The translations under genes were made by a program, and so were the position numbers. Below are positions 1-8,705 of a stretch of DNA of 33,652 bases, piece after piece (within the stretch, counting starts at the first letter, position 1; every line of letters begins with the position of its first letter). The stretch is from Methanogenium cariaci JCM 10550 (GTDB taxonomy: Archaea > Halobacteriota > Methanomicrobia > Methanomicrobiales > Methanomicrobiaceae), in NCBI RefSeq assembly GCF_001315945.1, contig NZ_BBBG01000026.1, positions 1 to 33,652 on the forward strand, written 5' to 3'. The notes beneath the pieces were generated by a model. The model did not search any database and had not been told where the DNA came from. It saw only the letters and a program-made list of their open reading frames with translations.

Positions 1-508
1 CACCGCCACCGGCACGGTCACCTCATCGATGATCGCGGCAAGCGTATCCAGAGAGCTCCTGCCGATCATCTGCTGGTCAATACCCACATGGGCGTTGATT
101 ATGTCTATCCCCCCCAGTGCCTCAAGTTCCCGCGATCGTGCCGCAGGATCTTTGGTGTTGATGAGATCTGCCATCAGGCGCACCCCGTAGAGGCGTGCCG
201 CCCGCACCGCGTCACGGATGACCGCATCATCTGCGTCGGCGAGCACACAGACAATGCTTGCACCGGCCTTCGCCGCCATCTCGACTTCCATGGTGCCGGT
301 GTCGGCGATCTTCATGTCGGCAATGATCTCGTGATTCGGAAACGCCTCTCTGAGGCTGCGGACAACGTCCATTCCAACACTTTTAATGAGCGGGGGGGTG
401 CCTGCTTCAATCCAGTCGGCACCGCCTGCAACCGCTTCCTCGGCGATTGGCACTGCACGATCGGCTTCCTGGATGTCCAGGGCGACCTGCAGGTGGGGGA
501 GAATTCAT
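1..508 (-). CDS. hps: 3-hexulose-6-phosphate synthase (HPS, OMPDC-like barrel), partial
   Basis: The gene runs off the left edge; about 168 N-terminal residues are visible. The translation reads [13 protein letters not shown], then [27 protein letters not shown] and NAHVGID, which match the beta/alpha barrel of D-arabino-3-hexulose-6-phosphate synthase; DMKIADTG carries the Asp-x-Lys-x-x-Asp catalytic signature of the orotidine-5-phosphate decarboxylase superfamily. In methanogens HPS works in the ribulose monophosphate route, interconverting ribulose-5-P plus formaldehyde and hexulose-6-P to supply pentoses. The only suitable ATG is at 508-506, and it joins the HPS frame only if the five-base C run at 495-499 is really four. 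Runs of seven at 392-398 and 119-125 each add one residue. A C-terminal fusion partner beyond the edge cannot be excluded. Confidence 0.85.
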
Positions 509-573
509 ATCAAATGTCTGGGATTTCAAAAAAATTAAAGATTTGGTATTCTTTGGAAATCGGGGCGGATGTC

Positions 574-1090
574 CTAATCCAGATAGGTGTCTTTGAAGGT
601 GACGTCGTCAAACGTCTTCTTCTTCGGCGGCACCATCTTCTCTCCCATTGCAGGGTATCCGGCGGGGGGGATGAGTGAGACAAGCGTATACTCCGGCGGC
701 ACCTTCATGAGCTCGCGCACTGCCTCGTTGTAGTCCATCTTGTCCCCGGCAATCCAGCAGGACGCAACGCCGTAGGCCCAGAGACCGTGGATCAGGTTCG
801 AGGTGGCAGCACAGCAGTCTTCCACATAGAATTTCTCATCACGCAGACCAAAGATGGCAAAACAGGCGGGGGGGCATCGGCAATGAACTTGCCGTGGCTT
901 GCCAGTTCGCCCAGTTTCTCCAGGGTCTCTTTTTTCATGGTGACCCCAAAGAGCCACGGCTGCCCGTTCCGGGCGGTCGGTGCCAGGCGTGCACATTCCA
1001 TTGCCTGCTCGATGGCCTCTTCAGGGATGGTTCATCCTTGTAGTTCCGGATACTGCGCCGGCCCTTGAGGATCGTTGTTCCAAGATTCAT
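574..1090 (-). CDS. Nitroreductase-family flavoprotein (frame-broken)
   Basis: Reconstructed from three frames. The N-terminus (ATG at 1090) reads GRRSIRNYKDEP, followed by ECARLAPTARNGQPW, which is the FMN-binding start of nitroreductases (R-R-S-I-R and the S/T-x-x-N-x-Q-P motif). The C-terminal part, with VEDCCAATSNLIHGLWAYG, CWIAG and a Pro/Gly-rich GYPAMGEK, completes the fold at about 171 residues, normal for the family. Two frame breaks separate the parts: one base missing near 1030, and the seven-base run at 868-874, where five bases would restore DAPACFAIFG. Substrate unknown; the family reduces nitro compounds, quinones or enones with NAD(P)H. It lies 48 bp beyond the end of the TraB gene and may be co-transcribed with it. 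Confidence 0.85.
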
Positions 1091-1140
1091 ATCCTAGTTT
1101 CAGTCATCACCAATATATGCTTCGTGAAACGGTCCCCCCG

Positions 1141-2364
1141 TCAGAAGGGAAGGATACCCCCCCAGAAACGCCAGCAGGTTGGTGAGTCCCGCACTCAGAA
1201 TCTCCCGCGGTCGATGCCGAGGATGGGCATGATAAAGATGATATAGACAAACGTCCCGACGATACTCCCGATATTGGCGAGTGCGGCGACCAGGACCACC
1301 TTGAACAGGGGGTTCTTGCGCATATCGTTCAGGTCATCTGCCTCTGCGATACGGCTGAAGTCTGCAGCCGTCGGGTGGCGGACCTTTGCTTCCGTGATGG
1401 CCGCAAACCATCCGGCCGCCATGAAGGGGGGGTTCAGCGACGTCATCCAGGCGACCGCAAAGGCGGTCAGTGCCGAGAACGGATGCCCTCCTGCGGCAAA
1501 GACCCCCCCGATGGCGGCGAGAATGCCGTTGATGAGCACCCACCAGATCATCGCGGAGAGGAGCACGTCCAGACCGGCGCCGGAGAATGCGATGAGGACG
1601 AGGAAGAAGACGAAGATCGCAAGGACAAAGAACCCAATGAACTTCGCCCACGGGAAGGTCTTCGGCTGCTCCGTGAGGCTGGCCTTGGTGGGCAGGGTCT
1701 CGGGGCGTTCCAGGTAGCGGTGTATCCCCCCCTCCCGGTGGCCAGCACCGACCACGGCAAGCACCCGGTCGTAGCCCTTGCCGAGATCGTTGATGGCATG
1801 GGCGAGGTAGGCGTCGCGCTCATCAATAAGTGCTGCCGCCCCCCCTTTGGGTGCGAACCGGCGGAATTCCTCCATCGCAGCGAGATCATGTCCTGATCAG
1901 TCATCGAATCGATGTCCATCTCCTCGCCCGCCTTCCCGGCGCCCGTTACCGACCCTGCCAGTGCATAGATCATCTTCAGTTTCTCGGTGATGGGCATCAA
2001 ATGCCAGAACCGGCTGAAGGTGATGTGGATGTCCCGGTCGGCAAGGGCAATCGGGATGCCCCCCCGTTCCTCCGCCAGTTCGACGGCGGCCATCATCTCT
2101 GAGCCGGGAGAGACACCCGTCTCCTTTCCGATACGGCGCTGGACATAGGCGAGCAGCCACTGGGCAAGAATGGCGGAGAAGTTCCCGCCTTTCAGGACGG
2201 CATCGACGGACGGCGGTGCCGCTTCCCCTTTCAGTACCATCAGGCGGCCCCCGGTCCAGTTCCACTGCAACGATCTGCGGTTCAAATGTCTCGATTGCGT
2301 CGGTCACTTCGTCGACGCTCTTCTGCGAGACATGAGCCGTCCCGACAATTTTTATATCACCCAA
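1141..2364 (-). CDS. TraB/GumN-family membrane protein (frame-broken)
   Basis: The start reads [16 protein letters not shown], the hallmark GTAHVS of TraB/PrgY proteins, which resemble Tiki/EreA-type metalloproteases; VELDRGRLMVL and VGAGHREGG supply the further conserved acidic and His residues. The C-terminal third has hydrophobic segments ([34 protein letters not shown], a late [15 protein letters not shown]), so the protein is membrane-anchored. Start is TTG at 2364-2362, overlapping the stop of the upstream gene. Length after repair is about 405 residues. Frame errors: 2248-2252 (five C for four), one G missing near 1881 and near 1205, and 1157-1163 (seven for six); with these fixed the protein ends [12 protein letters not shown] at 1141. 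Role in archaea is not known; PrgY/TraB act on peptide pheromones in enterococci. Confidence 0.85.
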
Positions 2365-2902
2365 TCCGTTTCACTCCTTCACTGTCCACGACGGCATATT
2401 CGTTTGGTTTCAGGTCCATGGCCATAAATACCTCTCTGGTGCGTTCTGCATCGGTCGCCTCTGCCGCGTCCCGTTGGATACATTCCTCTGCAATCTGCTC
2501 TGCCTCAGTGCATATGGTCTTCTGTCCGATGCCCGGACACGCATAGACAGAGAGCCTGCCTTCTTCCAGCGCGAACGGGTAGGTGCGGCAGATGAGGGGG
2601 CGGACCGGGTAGATCATGCACCGGTGATCGTCACCCAGAAAAATGCAGGCGGTTTCGGTCCGGCGCAGGCACCAGGCAAGCGTAAACTGCCCGCCTCCTT
2701 CGGCAGGGATCCACTCGGGATAGGGCTCTGCGATCTCGTCCCAGGCCAGTCCCGTGGAGTCCATAATCGTCCGGATTTCCGGTGCGCTCACCAAAACGAG
2801 CATGCCGTCATCCTCCCCCCCTCTGCTGCAGCATCCGCCGCACATCAGGCAAGTAAACCCGGTGGGACGGATGTCATCAGCGAGACTGTGGGTGGGTGTC
2901 AT
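2357..2902 (-). CDS. YkgJ-family Cys-cluster protein
   Basis: 181 residues. It has CLMCGGCCS near residue 20 and further Cys at [26 protein letters not shown] and YACPG, the pattern of PF03692 (proposed zinc- or iron-chelating domain). [17 protein letters not shown] is the characteristic central block. The open reading frame is intact; the run 2815-2821 probably adds one Gly after CCSR. The start lies five bases after the stop of the GMP synthase subunit gene and its stop overlaps the TraB start, so the three genes look like one transcript. Biochemical function is unknown. Confidence 0.88.
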   Translation of the reverse strand: MTPTHSLADDIRPTGFTCLMCGGCCSRGGEDDGMLVLVSAPEIRTIMDSTGLAWDEIAEPYPEWIPAEGGGQFTLAWCLRRTETACIFLGDDHRCMIYPVRPLICRTYPFALEEGRLSVYACPGIGQKTICTEAEQIAEECIQRDAAEATDAERTREVFMAMDLKPNEYAVVDSEGVKRIG

Positions 2903-2907
2903 GAAAA

Positions 2908-3477
2908 TCAGGCCCGGTCAAGAGTCAGTGCGTTGAAATTCTCATACACCCGGCATCCGTCGACCGAGTGGCTGACTTCCGGGTGCCACTGGATGCCGAA
3001 GATGGGTTCGGTCTCATGGGCCATTGCCTCCACACCGCAGATATCTGATGTGGCAAGCACCCTAAACCCTTGTGGCACCTCTGCGACCTCGTCCCCCCCG
3101 TGGGAGGCCCAGACAGATATGGTGTCCGGGTAACCGGCGAGGACGGTGTCATGGTCGTTGATCGCGACCTCGATGCCGCCGAATCCTCCGGATGCACCGG
3201 GGGGGCGGATGGTGCCGCCGCGGGCGGTGGATATGATATGCAGGCCCAGACAGATGCCCAGAACCGGAAGTCCGGTGTCGACATAGGCCGGGGGGGCATT
3301 GCCCGCCCGGCTGATGTCCGGGCCGCCGCCCAGGATGATGCCACGGCAGGAATCTCTGACCTCCGCTACAGGGACGTCGTTTTTGATCATCTTTGCGTCG
3401 ATATCGTGATCCCTGAGCATCCTGAGGATGAGGTGGTTAAACTGGCCAAAGTTATTGACCACATATATGGGATGCAT
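2908..3477 (-). CDS. guaAA: GMP synthase glutaminase subunit (GATase class I, archaeal split form)
   Basis: Removes ammonia from glutamine and passes it to the separate GuaAB ATP-pyrophosphatase subunit, which converts XMP to GMP. The start ATG at 3477 gives MHPIYVVNNFGQFNHLI, the standard archaeal N-terminus; a longer reading upstream belongs in another frame to the neighbouring cobT-type gene. 189 residues. Catalytic Cys in LGICLGLH (nucleophile elbow; GLH replaces the usual GHQ) and His-Glu in FGIQWHPEVSHS. Seven-base runs at 3093-3099, 3199-3205 and 3290-3296 each add one Pro or Gly (for example SHGGDEV for the expected SHGDEV) without shifting frame. It begins a three-gene string with the YkgJ and TraB genes. 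Confidence 0.93.
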   Translation of the reverse strand: MHPIYVVNNFGQFNHLILRMLRDHDIDAKMIKNDVPVAEVRDSCRGIILGGGPDISRAGNAPPAYVDTGLPVLGICLGLHIISTARGGTIRPPGASGGFGGIEVAINDHDTVLAGYPDTISVWASHGGDEVAEVPQGFRVLATSDICGVEAMAHETEPIFGIQWHPEVSHSVDGCRVYENFNALTLDRA

Positions 3478-3538
3478 TTTATACTCGTTTGTTTCACAAC
3501 GGTATATCTTTTTCAGATGTGCGGAAGAGAAGACGCAC

Positions 3539-4508
3539 TCAGGACCGGCGGATAACGGCAGCCAGTGCCGTCTCGATCGCGTCTTCGGAAAACCCGCATC
3601 GGCGGGCGAGGGCAAGGGCGCCGCCCGCCCCGAAGCTTCCTTTACCTCCCGGATGCAGGCCCGCGACGGGGGGGACGGATTCTGCACAAACCGGGCAGGG
3701 ACGGGGGGGAGACGGTCACGGGAACGCCGACACGCTGTGCAATCCGGGGGGGCACATCTGCTGCCGGGTCATGCCAGACACAGTCTGTCATTGCGCAGGA
3801 GACCCGGCCACGGGTATCGCCTGCGAGGGCAGCAACAGCGCACATCTGGGTCGCCCCCGCAGAGGACGACCTCTCCCGGAAATCCCTGTATGAGACCCAG
3901 TGCCGCGGCCATGACCGTGTCTCCCGCCTCACGGATGAGGGCAGTGCCATGTAGAGAACGGATATCCGGGCAGCGTGCTACGACCCCCCCGTGCCACACC
4001 GCCTCTTTTTGGGCGGCGGTATCGTTCGTCGCCGATGAACTGACCCTGCCCTGAATCCCGCAGGCCCGGAGGATGCAGAGGGCATGGCTCGTCCCGCCGG
4101 GGGATGCATTCCCCCCCAGCCAGAGGGTGCGATACGCCCGCCCGAGGGCCACACCCGTCTCTGCGGCTTTGCTGACAAGAGTCTCTGCGTCCGGGACGGA
4201 AGGCCCGTCACGGGGATCACCTGCAGGGATGCGGGAGATCACATCGGCAGGAACAGAGAGGTCACCGGCATATCCGGCGCTGAGAAAAAGAGGAGCGATG
4301 TTGGTAAGAGCACACATCGCCCGTGTCACCGCGGCCACCGTCAGGCAGGGAGGCAGAGGGCCGCCCCCCCCGCCACAAAGGCGGCATCCCGGCCGGGTGT
4401 GTTCCAGGTATCCTCCGGTGTCCGGCCCGCACCGGAAAGTCCGGGGGGGATGAGGCTCAGACAGGACGAGCCGAGGAGCACCACGAAGCCGTGCGGGGGG
4501 GCGGGCAT
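3539..4508 (-). CDS. CobT-like phosphoribosyltransferase, divergent paralogue (frame-broken)
   Basis: Reconstructed from several frames. ATG at 4508 gives MPAPPHGFVVLLG; then VAAVTRAMCALTNIAPLF, SVPDAETLV, SPGGTSHALCILRACG, GGTQMCAVAALAG and a Gly-rich tail (GGKGSFGAGGALALA) ending in RRS at 3539. The order matches the neighbouring archaeal CobT block by block, at about the same length (about 320 residues). The conserved PGGTTTA substrate loop of the neighbour is PGGTSHA here, so substrate or activity may have changed. Frame breaks fall at 4364-4371, near 3855, and in the seven-base runs at 3746, 3703 and 3668. ATG follows the neighbour's stop by 9 bp, with CAGGGAG as ribosome site. It could be a pseudogene, but most breaks sit in G/C runs as in essential genes here. 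Confidence 0.72.
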
Positions 4509-4517
4509 ACTCCCTGA

Positions 4518-5542
4518 TCAGGAGTAATCCTTCATAAACTCGCGTATCTTTTCCCAGATGGCCACCTTCGGATGGCCCATCATGGACGCGAGCCAGAGGG
4601 CACCGCCAGCACCGGCCCCCCCTTCCTTTACTTCCCCCCCGGCACAGTAACGGGCAAGGCCGGGATGGCCGATATTGCCAAAGTCCGGGTCAACGAACGA
4701 TGCGGTGGCACCAATTTCTGCTGCCGTCTGTACAAAGGTGGCGTTTGCATCATCCCGGACATACACGGTGGTGGCAAGGTGGGGGGAGGAGTGCCACCGA
4801 GTGCCTTGACTAATGCTGCAACCGCAAGCATCTGGGTGCCCCCCCGGCATAGACAAGGGTGCCCGGATAGGTGGCAGCGATACCGGCGCAGACCGGCATC
4901 ATCGGATCTCCTGCCGCCCGGACGATGGCAAGCGGGTCAGTAATGTTCTCTTCCTCGATGCGCTGCATGACCGCGGCACAAATTTCCTCTTTCACCGTGG
5001 CCGGATGCTCCACGTGGCTGGAACTGACACTGGCGGTGTAGCCGAGGGCCCGCAGCACACAGAGTGCGGTGGTGGTACCGCCGGGGGGGACGCTCTCTCC
5101 TAAAAGAAGAAAGTCAGACTGCTCCCCCCAGAAAGCTGCCGAGGGTCTTTCCCCCGGAGATAGAGTGCCTCCGCGTCAGGAACCGCATCGCCCTCCCGCG
5201 GATCTCCTCCACATGCTCCGTAGACATCGATGGCAGGATAGGTGGGAGTCCAGGCGAGACCCGCGTTCACCACAAAGGGCTGAAGCTCGCAGAGTTCGGC
5301 CATCGCGCGGGTCAGGGTGGCAGGCGTGGCGCAGCCGGTAGGACTGACAGGAACCACCGGCGCGCTGGTGATCTTCCCGTTGATGAGAATCTCCCGTCAA
5401 GCGCAGATGTGGCAAGCGTAAGCTCCGGTGTCGGACCTGCTGCAGAAATACCGGGCACCGTTGATACTCGGGTGTTTCCGATTACCACGCCCATCATCGG
5501 GCGGGAAAAGGTGATCTCAGGTTTCTCAGAAATAATACTCAT
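4518..5542 (-). CDS. cobT: Archaeal CobT, nicotinate-nucleotide-dependent phosphoribosyltransferase (frame-broken)
   Basis: Reconstructed, about 340 residues. From ATG 5542: PMMGVVIGNTRVSTVPGISAAGPTPELT, then PVSPTGCATPATLTRAMAEL, VPDAEAL, SDFLLLGESVPGGTTTALCVLRALGY, IVRAAGDPMMPVCAGIA, TYPGTLVYAGG and VDPDFGNIGHPGL. This is the archaeal CobT family (TIGR00303-like), which activates the lower-ligand base as its alpha-ribotide for CobS. Breaks: one G missing near 5396, 5151-5155 (five for four), 5124-5129 (six for five), and further ones around 4841-4845 and 4781-4786. It heads a two-gene minus-strand unit with the paralogue at 3539-4508 and is divergent from cobS, which fits a corrinoid nucleotide-loop role. 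Confidence 0.82.
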
Positions 5543-5674
5543 TATCTGACTGTTGGGTGAACGAGTAATTAATAGTTGCAAATCGCAATAGTTAGCACAA
5601 ATGAATTTGTTTTCGAAACAACCCTGCTTTGCCATTGAAATAAGGATAAAAAGGCAGTTATAGCCTGATAGTGA
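5543..5674. promoter_or_regulatory. Divergent cobT/cobS promoter region
   Basis: 132 bp, AT-rich compared with its surroundings. On plus, GATAAAAAG at about 5645-5653 is a good TATA box; a start site 25 bases on would fall at or just before the ATG at 5675. Near-palindromic CAAATGAATTTG and GTTTTCGAAAC lie side by side at about 5602-5625 and could bind a regulator serving both genes. No cobalamin-riboswitch-like core was recognised. Confidence 0.45.
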
Positions 5675-6429
5675 ATGGTGGAATACACGATGATCATTAC
5701 CGAAGCGCTTCGCGCGATGCTCCAGTTTACCACGATTCTTCCGATGGGCAGGTCTGCCGACTATGACGCCTTTGCCCGTCACGCCTACCTCCTGCCCCCC
5801 CTCTCCGGCTACCTCGTCGGAGGTGTGGCAGGACTCTGTTCCCTGCTCTTTGCATCACCGCAGATTGCCGGTGCCGTTGCGCTTGCCGTCGCCCTGGTGC
5901 TGACCGGGTTTAATCACTTCGACGGTCTCTGTGATCTCGGCGACGGCATGATGGCCCACGGCAGCAGGGAGAAACGGGTGACCGCCCTCACCGACCGCAC
6001 GCTCGGCGCGGGTGCCGTCGGGACGGCAGTCATCGTCATGCTGCTTGCCTACGCAGGCATCACCACGGTCACCGAGATTGCCGGTGCAATCCTCATTGCA
6101 GAGGTGATGGGAAAGTTTGTACAAGTGCTGCTCATTGCCACCGGCCGCCCCCCCTTCCGTGAGGGGGGGATGTTCTCCTATATCCGGACATTTGCGCGCT
6201 GGTGGTTTGTTCCCCTCTCCTGCCTGCTGGTTTTGCCGCTCCTTCTGTTACCAATCAGTCCAATCTCTGCAGGGGGCAGCAGGGGGGGCAGCAGCGCTCC
6301 TGACTGCAGGTCTGCTCCTGGTGGTAACGCGGCAGCTCTTTGGCGGGGTGAATGGGGGATATCGTCGGCGCGTCCCATGAACTGACGCGCGGGATGGTGC
6401 TCCTCGCCCTGGCCGTCACCGGGTTCTGA
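5675..6429 (+). CDS. cobS: CobS, adenosylcobinamide-GDP ribazoletransferase (frame-broken C-terminus)
   Basis: Joins GDP-activated cobinamide to the alpha-ribazole base at the membrane, the last step of cobalamin-type cofactor assembly. Visible: LQFTTILPMG, FNHFDGLCDLGDGMM (the Asp-rich motif DGLxDxxDG), LTDRTLGAGAVG and several hydrophobic helices; total about 247 residues after repair. The end is restored to FGGVNGDIVGASHELTRGM, the second conserved CobS motif, only if three G runs are read as four: 6272-6276 (shows five), 6282-6288 (shows seven) and 6354-6358 (shows five). Start may be ATG 5675 (leaderless from the TATA box) or ATG 5690, which has GGTGG upstream. Runs at 5795, 6148 and 6163 insert single residues. 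Confidence 0.9.
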
Positions 6430-6573
6430 GAATACCGCGCATGAGGGAGGGGGGGAGTGCGGCATGTATGACCGCGGTTCTCCTTTGTATTGATGATATT
6501 GGCACCTCGTGAAATACCCGAAATCGCACCGGTCCGGCACATAGAAAAATGAAAAAATGGTTTTCGCAGGGAA

Positions 6574-6882
6574 CTATTGGTAGGAATACAGTGACCGGAA
6601 TCCTTCGTTTTTATCGTCACTGCAGAGGAGGGCGCTTCCATCCCTGATGAAGAGATTAAACGTCATTGCGGCATTCTGGAGCTCGTCATCCCCTCCCTTG
6701 CCAATTTTCATATCTTCAATAATCTTTTTCTGCGGGTTGGGCATCTCACGGCGCCCGACAACGGCACCTTCACAGTGGGCACAGAATGCGCACCTGCTAT
6801 AGACGGACACTTCTTCCCTTTCCGCACACATGACCTTCACCATATCGTTCGGGCCGGTTCTGTTCAATGGCAACGTCTTCAT
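6574..6882 (-). CDS. Small conserved-looking Cys-containing protein, unknown function
   Basis: 102 residues, or 89 if the internal ATG (MVKVMCAERE) is used. Features: CAEREE, then CAFCAHCEG (C-x-x-C-x-x-C), which suggests a bound metal, followed by GRREMPNPQKK and an alpha-helical C-terminus ending in SLYSYQ. No signal peptide or membrane segment. It contains no G/C run of six or more and has an intact frame, and codon use resembles its neighbours. It is divergent from the EF-1A gene, with about 190 bp between starts. I do not recognise the family. Confidence 0.55.
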   Translation of the reverse strand: MKTLPLNRTGPNDMVKVMCAEREEVSVYSRCAFCAHCEGAVVGRREMPNPQKKIIEDMKIGKGGDDELQNAAMTFNLFIRDGSALLCSDDKNEGFRSLYSYQ

Positions 6883-6973
6883 CCAAAGATTTAGGTGGAA
6901 TTTGATGTCATATCAGGGTGTCGGTTGGTAGGGAACCCTGTTGTACATCCAGCGTCACCCTCTGAAGAAATCT

Positions 6974-6981
6974 TTTATATA
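6974..6981 (+). promoter_or_regulatory. TATA box of the EF-1A/S10 operon
   Basis: TTTATATA preceded by A-rich sequence (GAAGAAATC, resembling a BRE), 92 bp before the EF-1A ATG. Transcription would start near 7005, giving a leader of about 65-70 nt that contains the strong GGAGGT site at 7058-7063. Confidence 0.6.
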
Positions 6982-7072
6982 CCCACCCCCCCTCCTATTA
7001 ATAATACTCGTATCAAAGCGACCGGGCAGACGTCTGACGAGCCCATCCTTACGATTTGGAGGTTATAGAAAT

Positions 7073-8359
7073 ATGGCAGCTGATAAGCCACACATGAACC
7101 TTGCCGTGGTCGGGCACATCGACCATGGGAAGTCAACAACTGTTGGGAGACTTCTCTTCGAGACAGGAGCAGTCCCTGCGCACATTATTGAGAACTACCG
7201 GAAGGAAGCAGAGTCCAAAGGTAAGGGATCATTCGAATTTGCATGGGTTATGGACAACCTCAAGGAAGAGCGGGAACGTGGAATTACCATCGATATCGCT
7301 CACAAGAGGTTCGACACCGACAAGTTCTACTTCACCATTGTAGACTGCCCCCCCGGCCACCGTGACTTTGTCAAGAACATGATCACCGGTGCATCACAGG
7401 CTGACGCAGCACTTCTTGTCGTTGCAGCACCTGACGGCCCCATGGAGCAGACAAAGGAACACGTCTTCCTGTCCCGTACTCTTGGTATCAACCAGCTCAT
7501 CATTGGCATCAACAAGATGGATGCATCAAAATACAGTGAAGAGCGCTACAATGAAGTCAAGAAGCAGCTCTCTGACCTGATCAAGATGGTTGGTTACAAA
7601 CCGGACGATGTCGAGTTCATCCCGATGTCCTCATTCGTTGGTGACAACATCGCATCCCGCTCCGAGAACACCCCCCCATGGTACAAGGGACGCACACTCC
7701 TCGAGACCCTTGACACACTGGTGGCACCTGAGCTTCCAACCAGCCTTCCGTTCCGCCTTCCTGTGCAGGACGTATACTCCATCTCCGGTATCGGAACCGT
7801 CCCTGTCGGACGTGTCGAGACCGGTATCATGAAGAAGGGAATGAAAGTCTCTTTCATGCCCGCAAACGTGACCGGAGAAGTCAAGTCCATTGAGATGCAC
7901 CACGAAGAGCACGATCAGGCACTGCCTGGTGACAACGTCGGATTCAACGTCCGTGGTGTCGGCAAGAACGACATCCGCCGTGGTGATGTCTGTGGTCCTG
8001 CAGATAAACCTCCGTCAGTCGCAGAGGAATTCATCGCACAGATTGTGGTACTTCACCACCCCCCCAGTGCAATCACCGTCGGATACACTCCGGTCTTCCA
8101 CTGCCACACCACGCAGACTGCATGCACCTTCATGGAACTTCAGAAGAAGCTCGACCCACGCACCGGCCAGGTCAAAGAAGAGAACCCAACGTTCCTCAAG
8201 ACCGGCGATGCAGCAATCGTCAAGTTCCGCCCGGTTGCCCCAATGGTCATCGAGAAGATCAAAGAGATTCCTCAGCTGGGTCGCTTTGCAATCCGTGATA
8301 TGGGATCAACTATTGCAGCAGGCATGTGCATTGAAGTCATTGCCAAAGATATGAGATAA
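7073..8359 (+). CDS. tuf: Translation elongation factor 1-alpha (EF-1A, aEF1A)
   Basis: GTPase that brings aminoacyl-tRNA to the ribosome. Start ATG 7073 follows GGAGGT at 7058-7063 with nine bases spacing and gives [20 protein letters not shown]; an in-frame ATG at 6941 lies before the promoter and is discarded. G1 GHIDHGKST near residue 15, effector [10 protein letters not shown]4 INKMDA, and domain 2/3 blocks such as [13 protein letters not shown] and [10 protein letters not shown] are all present. 428 residues, three more than expected: G3 reads DCPPGH instead of the invariant DCPGH (7348-7354), ENTPPWYKG instead of ENTPWYKG (about 7671), and HHPPSA instead of HHPSA (about 8053). All three extras lie in seven-base C runs. 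S10 follows directly. Confidence 0.97.
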   Translation: MAADKPHMNLAVVGHIDHGKSTTVGRLLFETGAVPAHIIENYRKEAESKGKGSFEFAWVMDNLKEERERGITIDIAHKRFDTDKFYFTIVDCPPGHRDFVKNMITGASQADAALLVVAAPDGPMEQTKEHVFLSRTLGINQLIIGINKMDASKYSEERYNEVKKQLSDLIKMVGYKPDDVEFIPMSSFVGDNIASRSENTPPWYKGRTLLETLDTLVAPELPTSLPFRLPVQDVYSISGIGTVPVGRVETGIMKKGMKVSFMPANVTGEVKSIEMHHEEHDQALPGDNVGFNVRGVGKNDIRRGDVCGPADKPPSVAEEFIAQIVVLHHPPSAITVGYTPVFHCHTTQTACTFMELQKKLDPRTGQVKEENPTFLKTGDAAIVKFRPVAPMVIEKIKEIPQLGRFAIRDMGSTIAAGMCIEVIAKDMR

Positions 8360-8387
8360 TATCCTTCTCATTTTTTAGGTGACATAT

Positions 8388-8696
8388 ATGCAAAAAGCAC
8401 GAATTCGTCTTTCAGGAACAGACTTCCAACAAGTTGAGATGGTCTGTGATCGTATCAGAGAAATTGCAGAACGTACCGGCGTAAACCTCGCAGGTCCTAT
8501 CCCACTGCCCACCAAGCGCATGGTCGTCCCGATTCGCAAGAGTCCTGACGGTGAGGGGACAGCAACCTGGGATCGCTGGCAGATGCGTGTGCACAAACGC
8601 CTCATCGATCTTGATGCAGATGAGCGTGCACTGCGCCAGCTGATGCGTATTCAGGTGCCAAAAGACATTGGCATTGAAATCGTTCTGGAGAACTAA
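8388..8696 (+). CDS. rps10: Ribosomal protein S10 (uS10)
   Basis: 102 residues, full length. ATG 8388, with AGGTGA upstream, gives [20 protein letters not shown]; a nine-base earlier ATG lacks a ribosome site. Conserved blocks include GPIPLPTKR and RMQVHK-type [10 protein letters not shown], then [14 protein letters not shown] at the end. Small-subunit head protein. It is 28 bp after the EF-1A stop, the usual archaeal pair, and contains none of the long G/C runs. Confidence 0.96.
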   Translation: MQKARIRLSGTDFQQVEMVCDRIREIAERTGVNLAGPIPLPTKRMVVPIRKSPDGEGTATWDRWQMRVHKRLIDLDADERALRQLMRIQVPKDIGIEIVLEN

Positions 8697-8705
8697 GGGT
8701 GCGGC

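Noticed and set aside
3478..3687. N-terminal extension of the GMP synthase subunit beginning MQNPSPPS
   Set aside because: This stretch encodes, in another frame, the Gly-rich C-terminus of the cobT paralogue; the family start is MHPIYVV at 3477.
5543..5674. Cobalamin riboswitch before cobS
   Set aside because: No B12-box-like core or multi-helix fold could be made out, and the spacer is too short for one.
6941..7072. Longer EF-1A start at 6941
   Set aside because: It would precede the TATA box and lacks a ribosome site; GGAGGT and the conserved N-terminus point to 7073.
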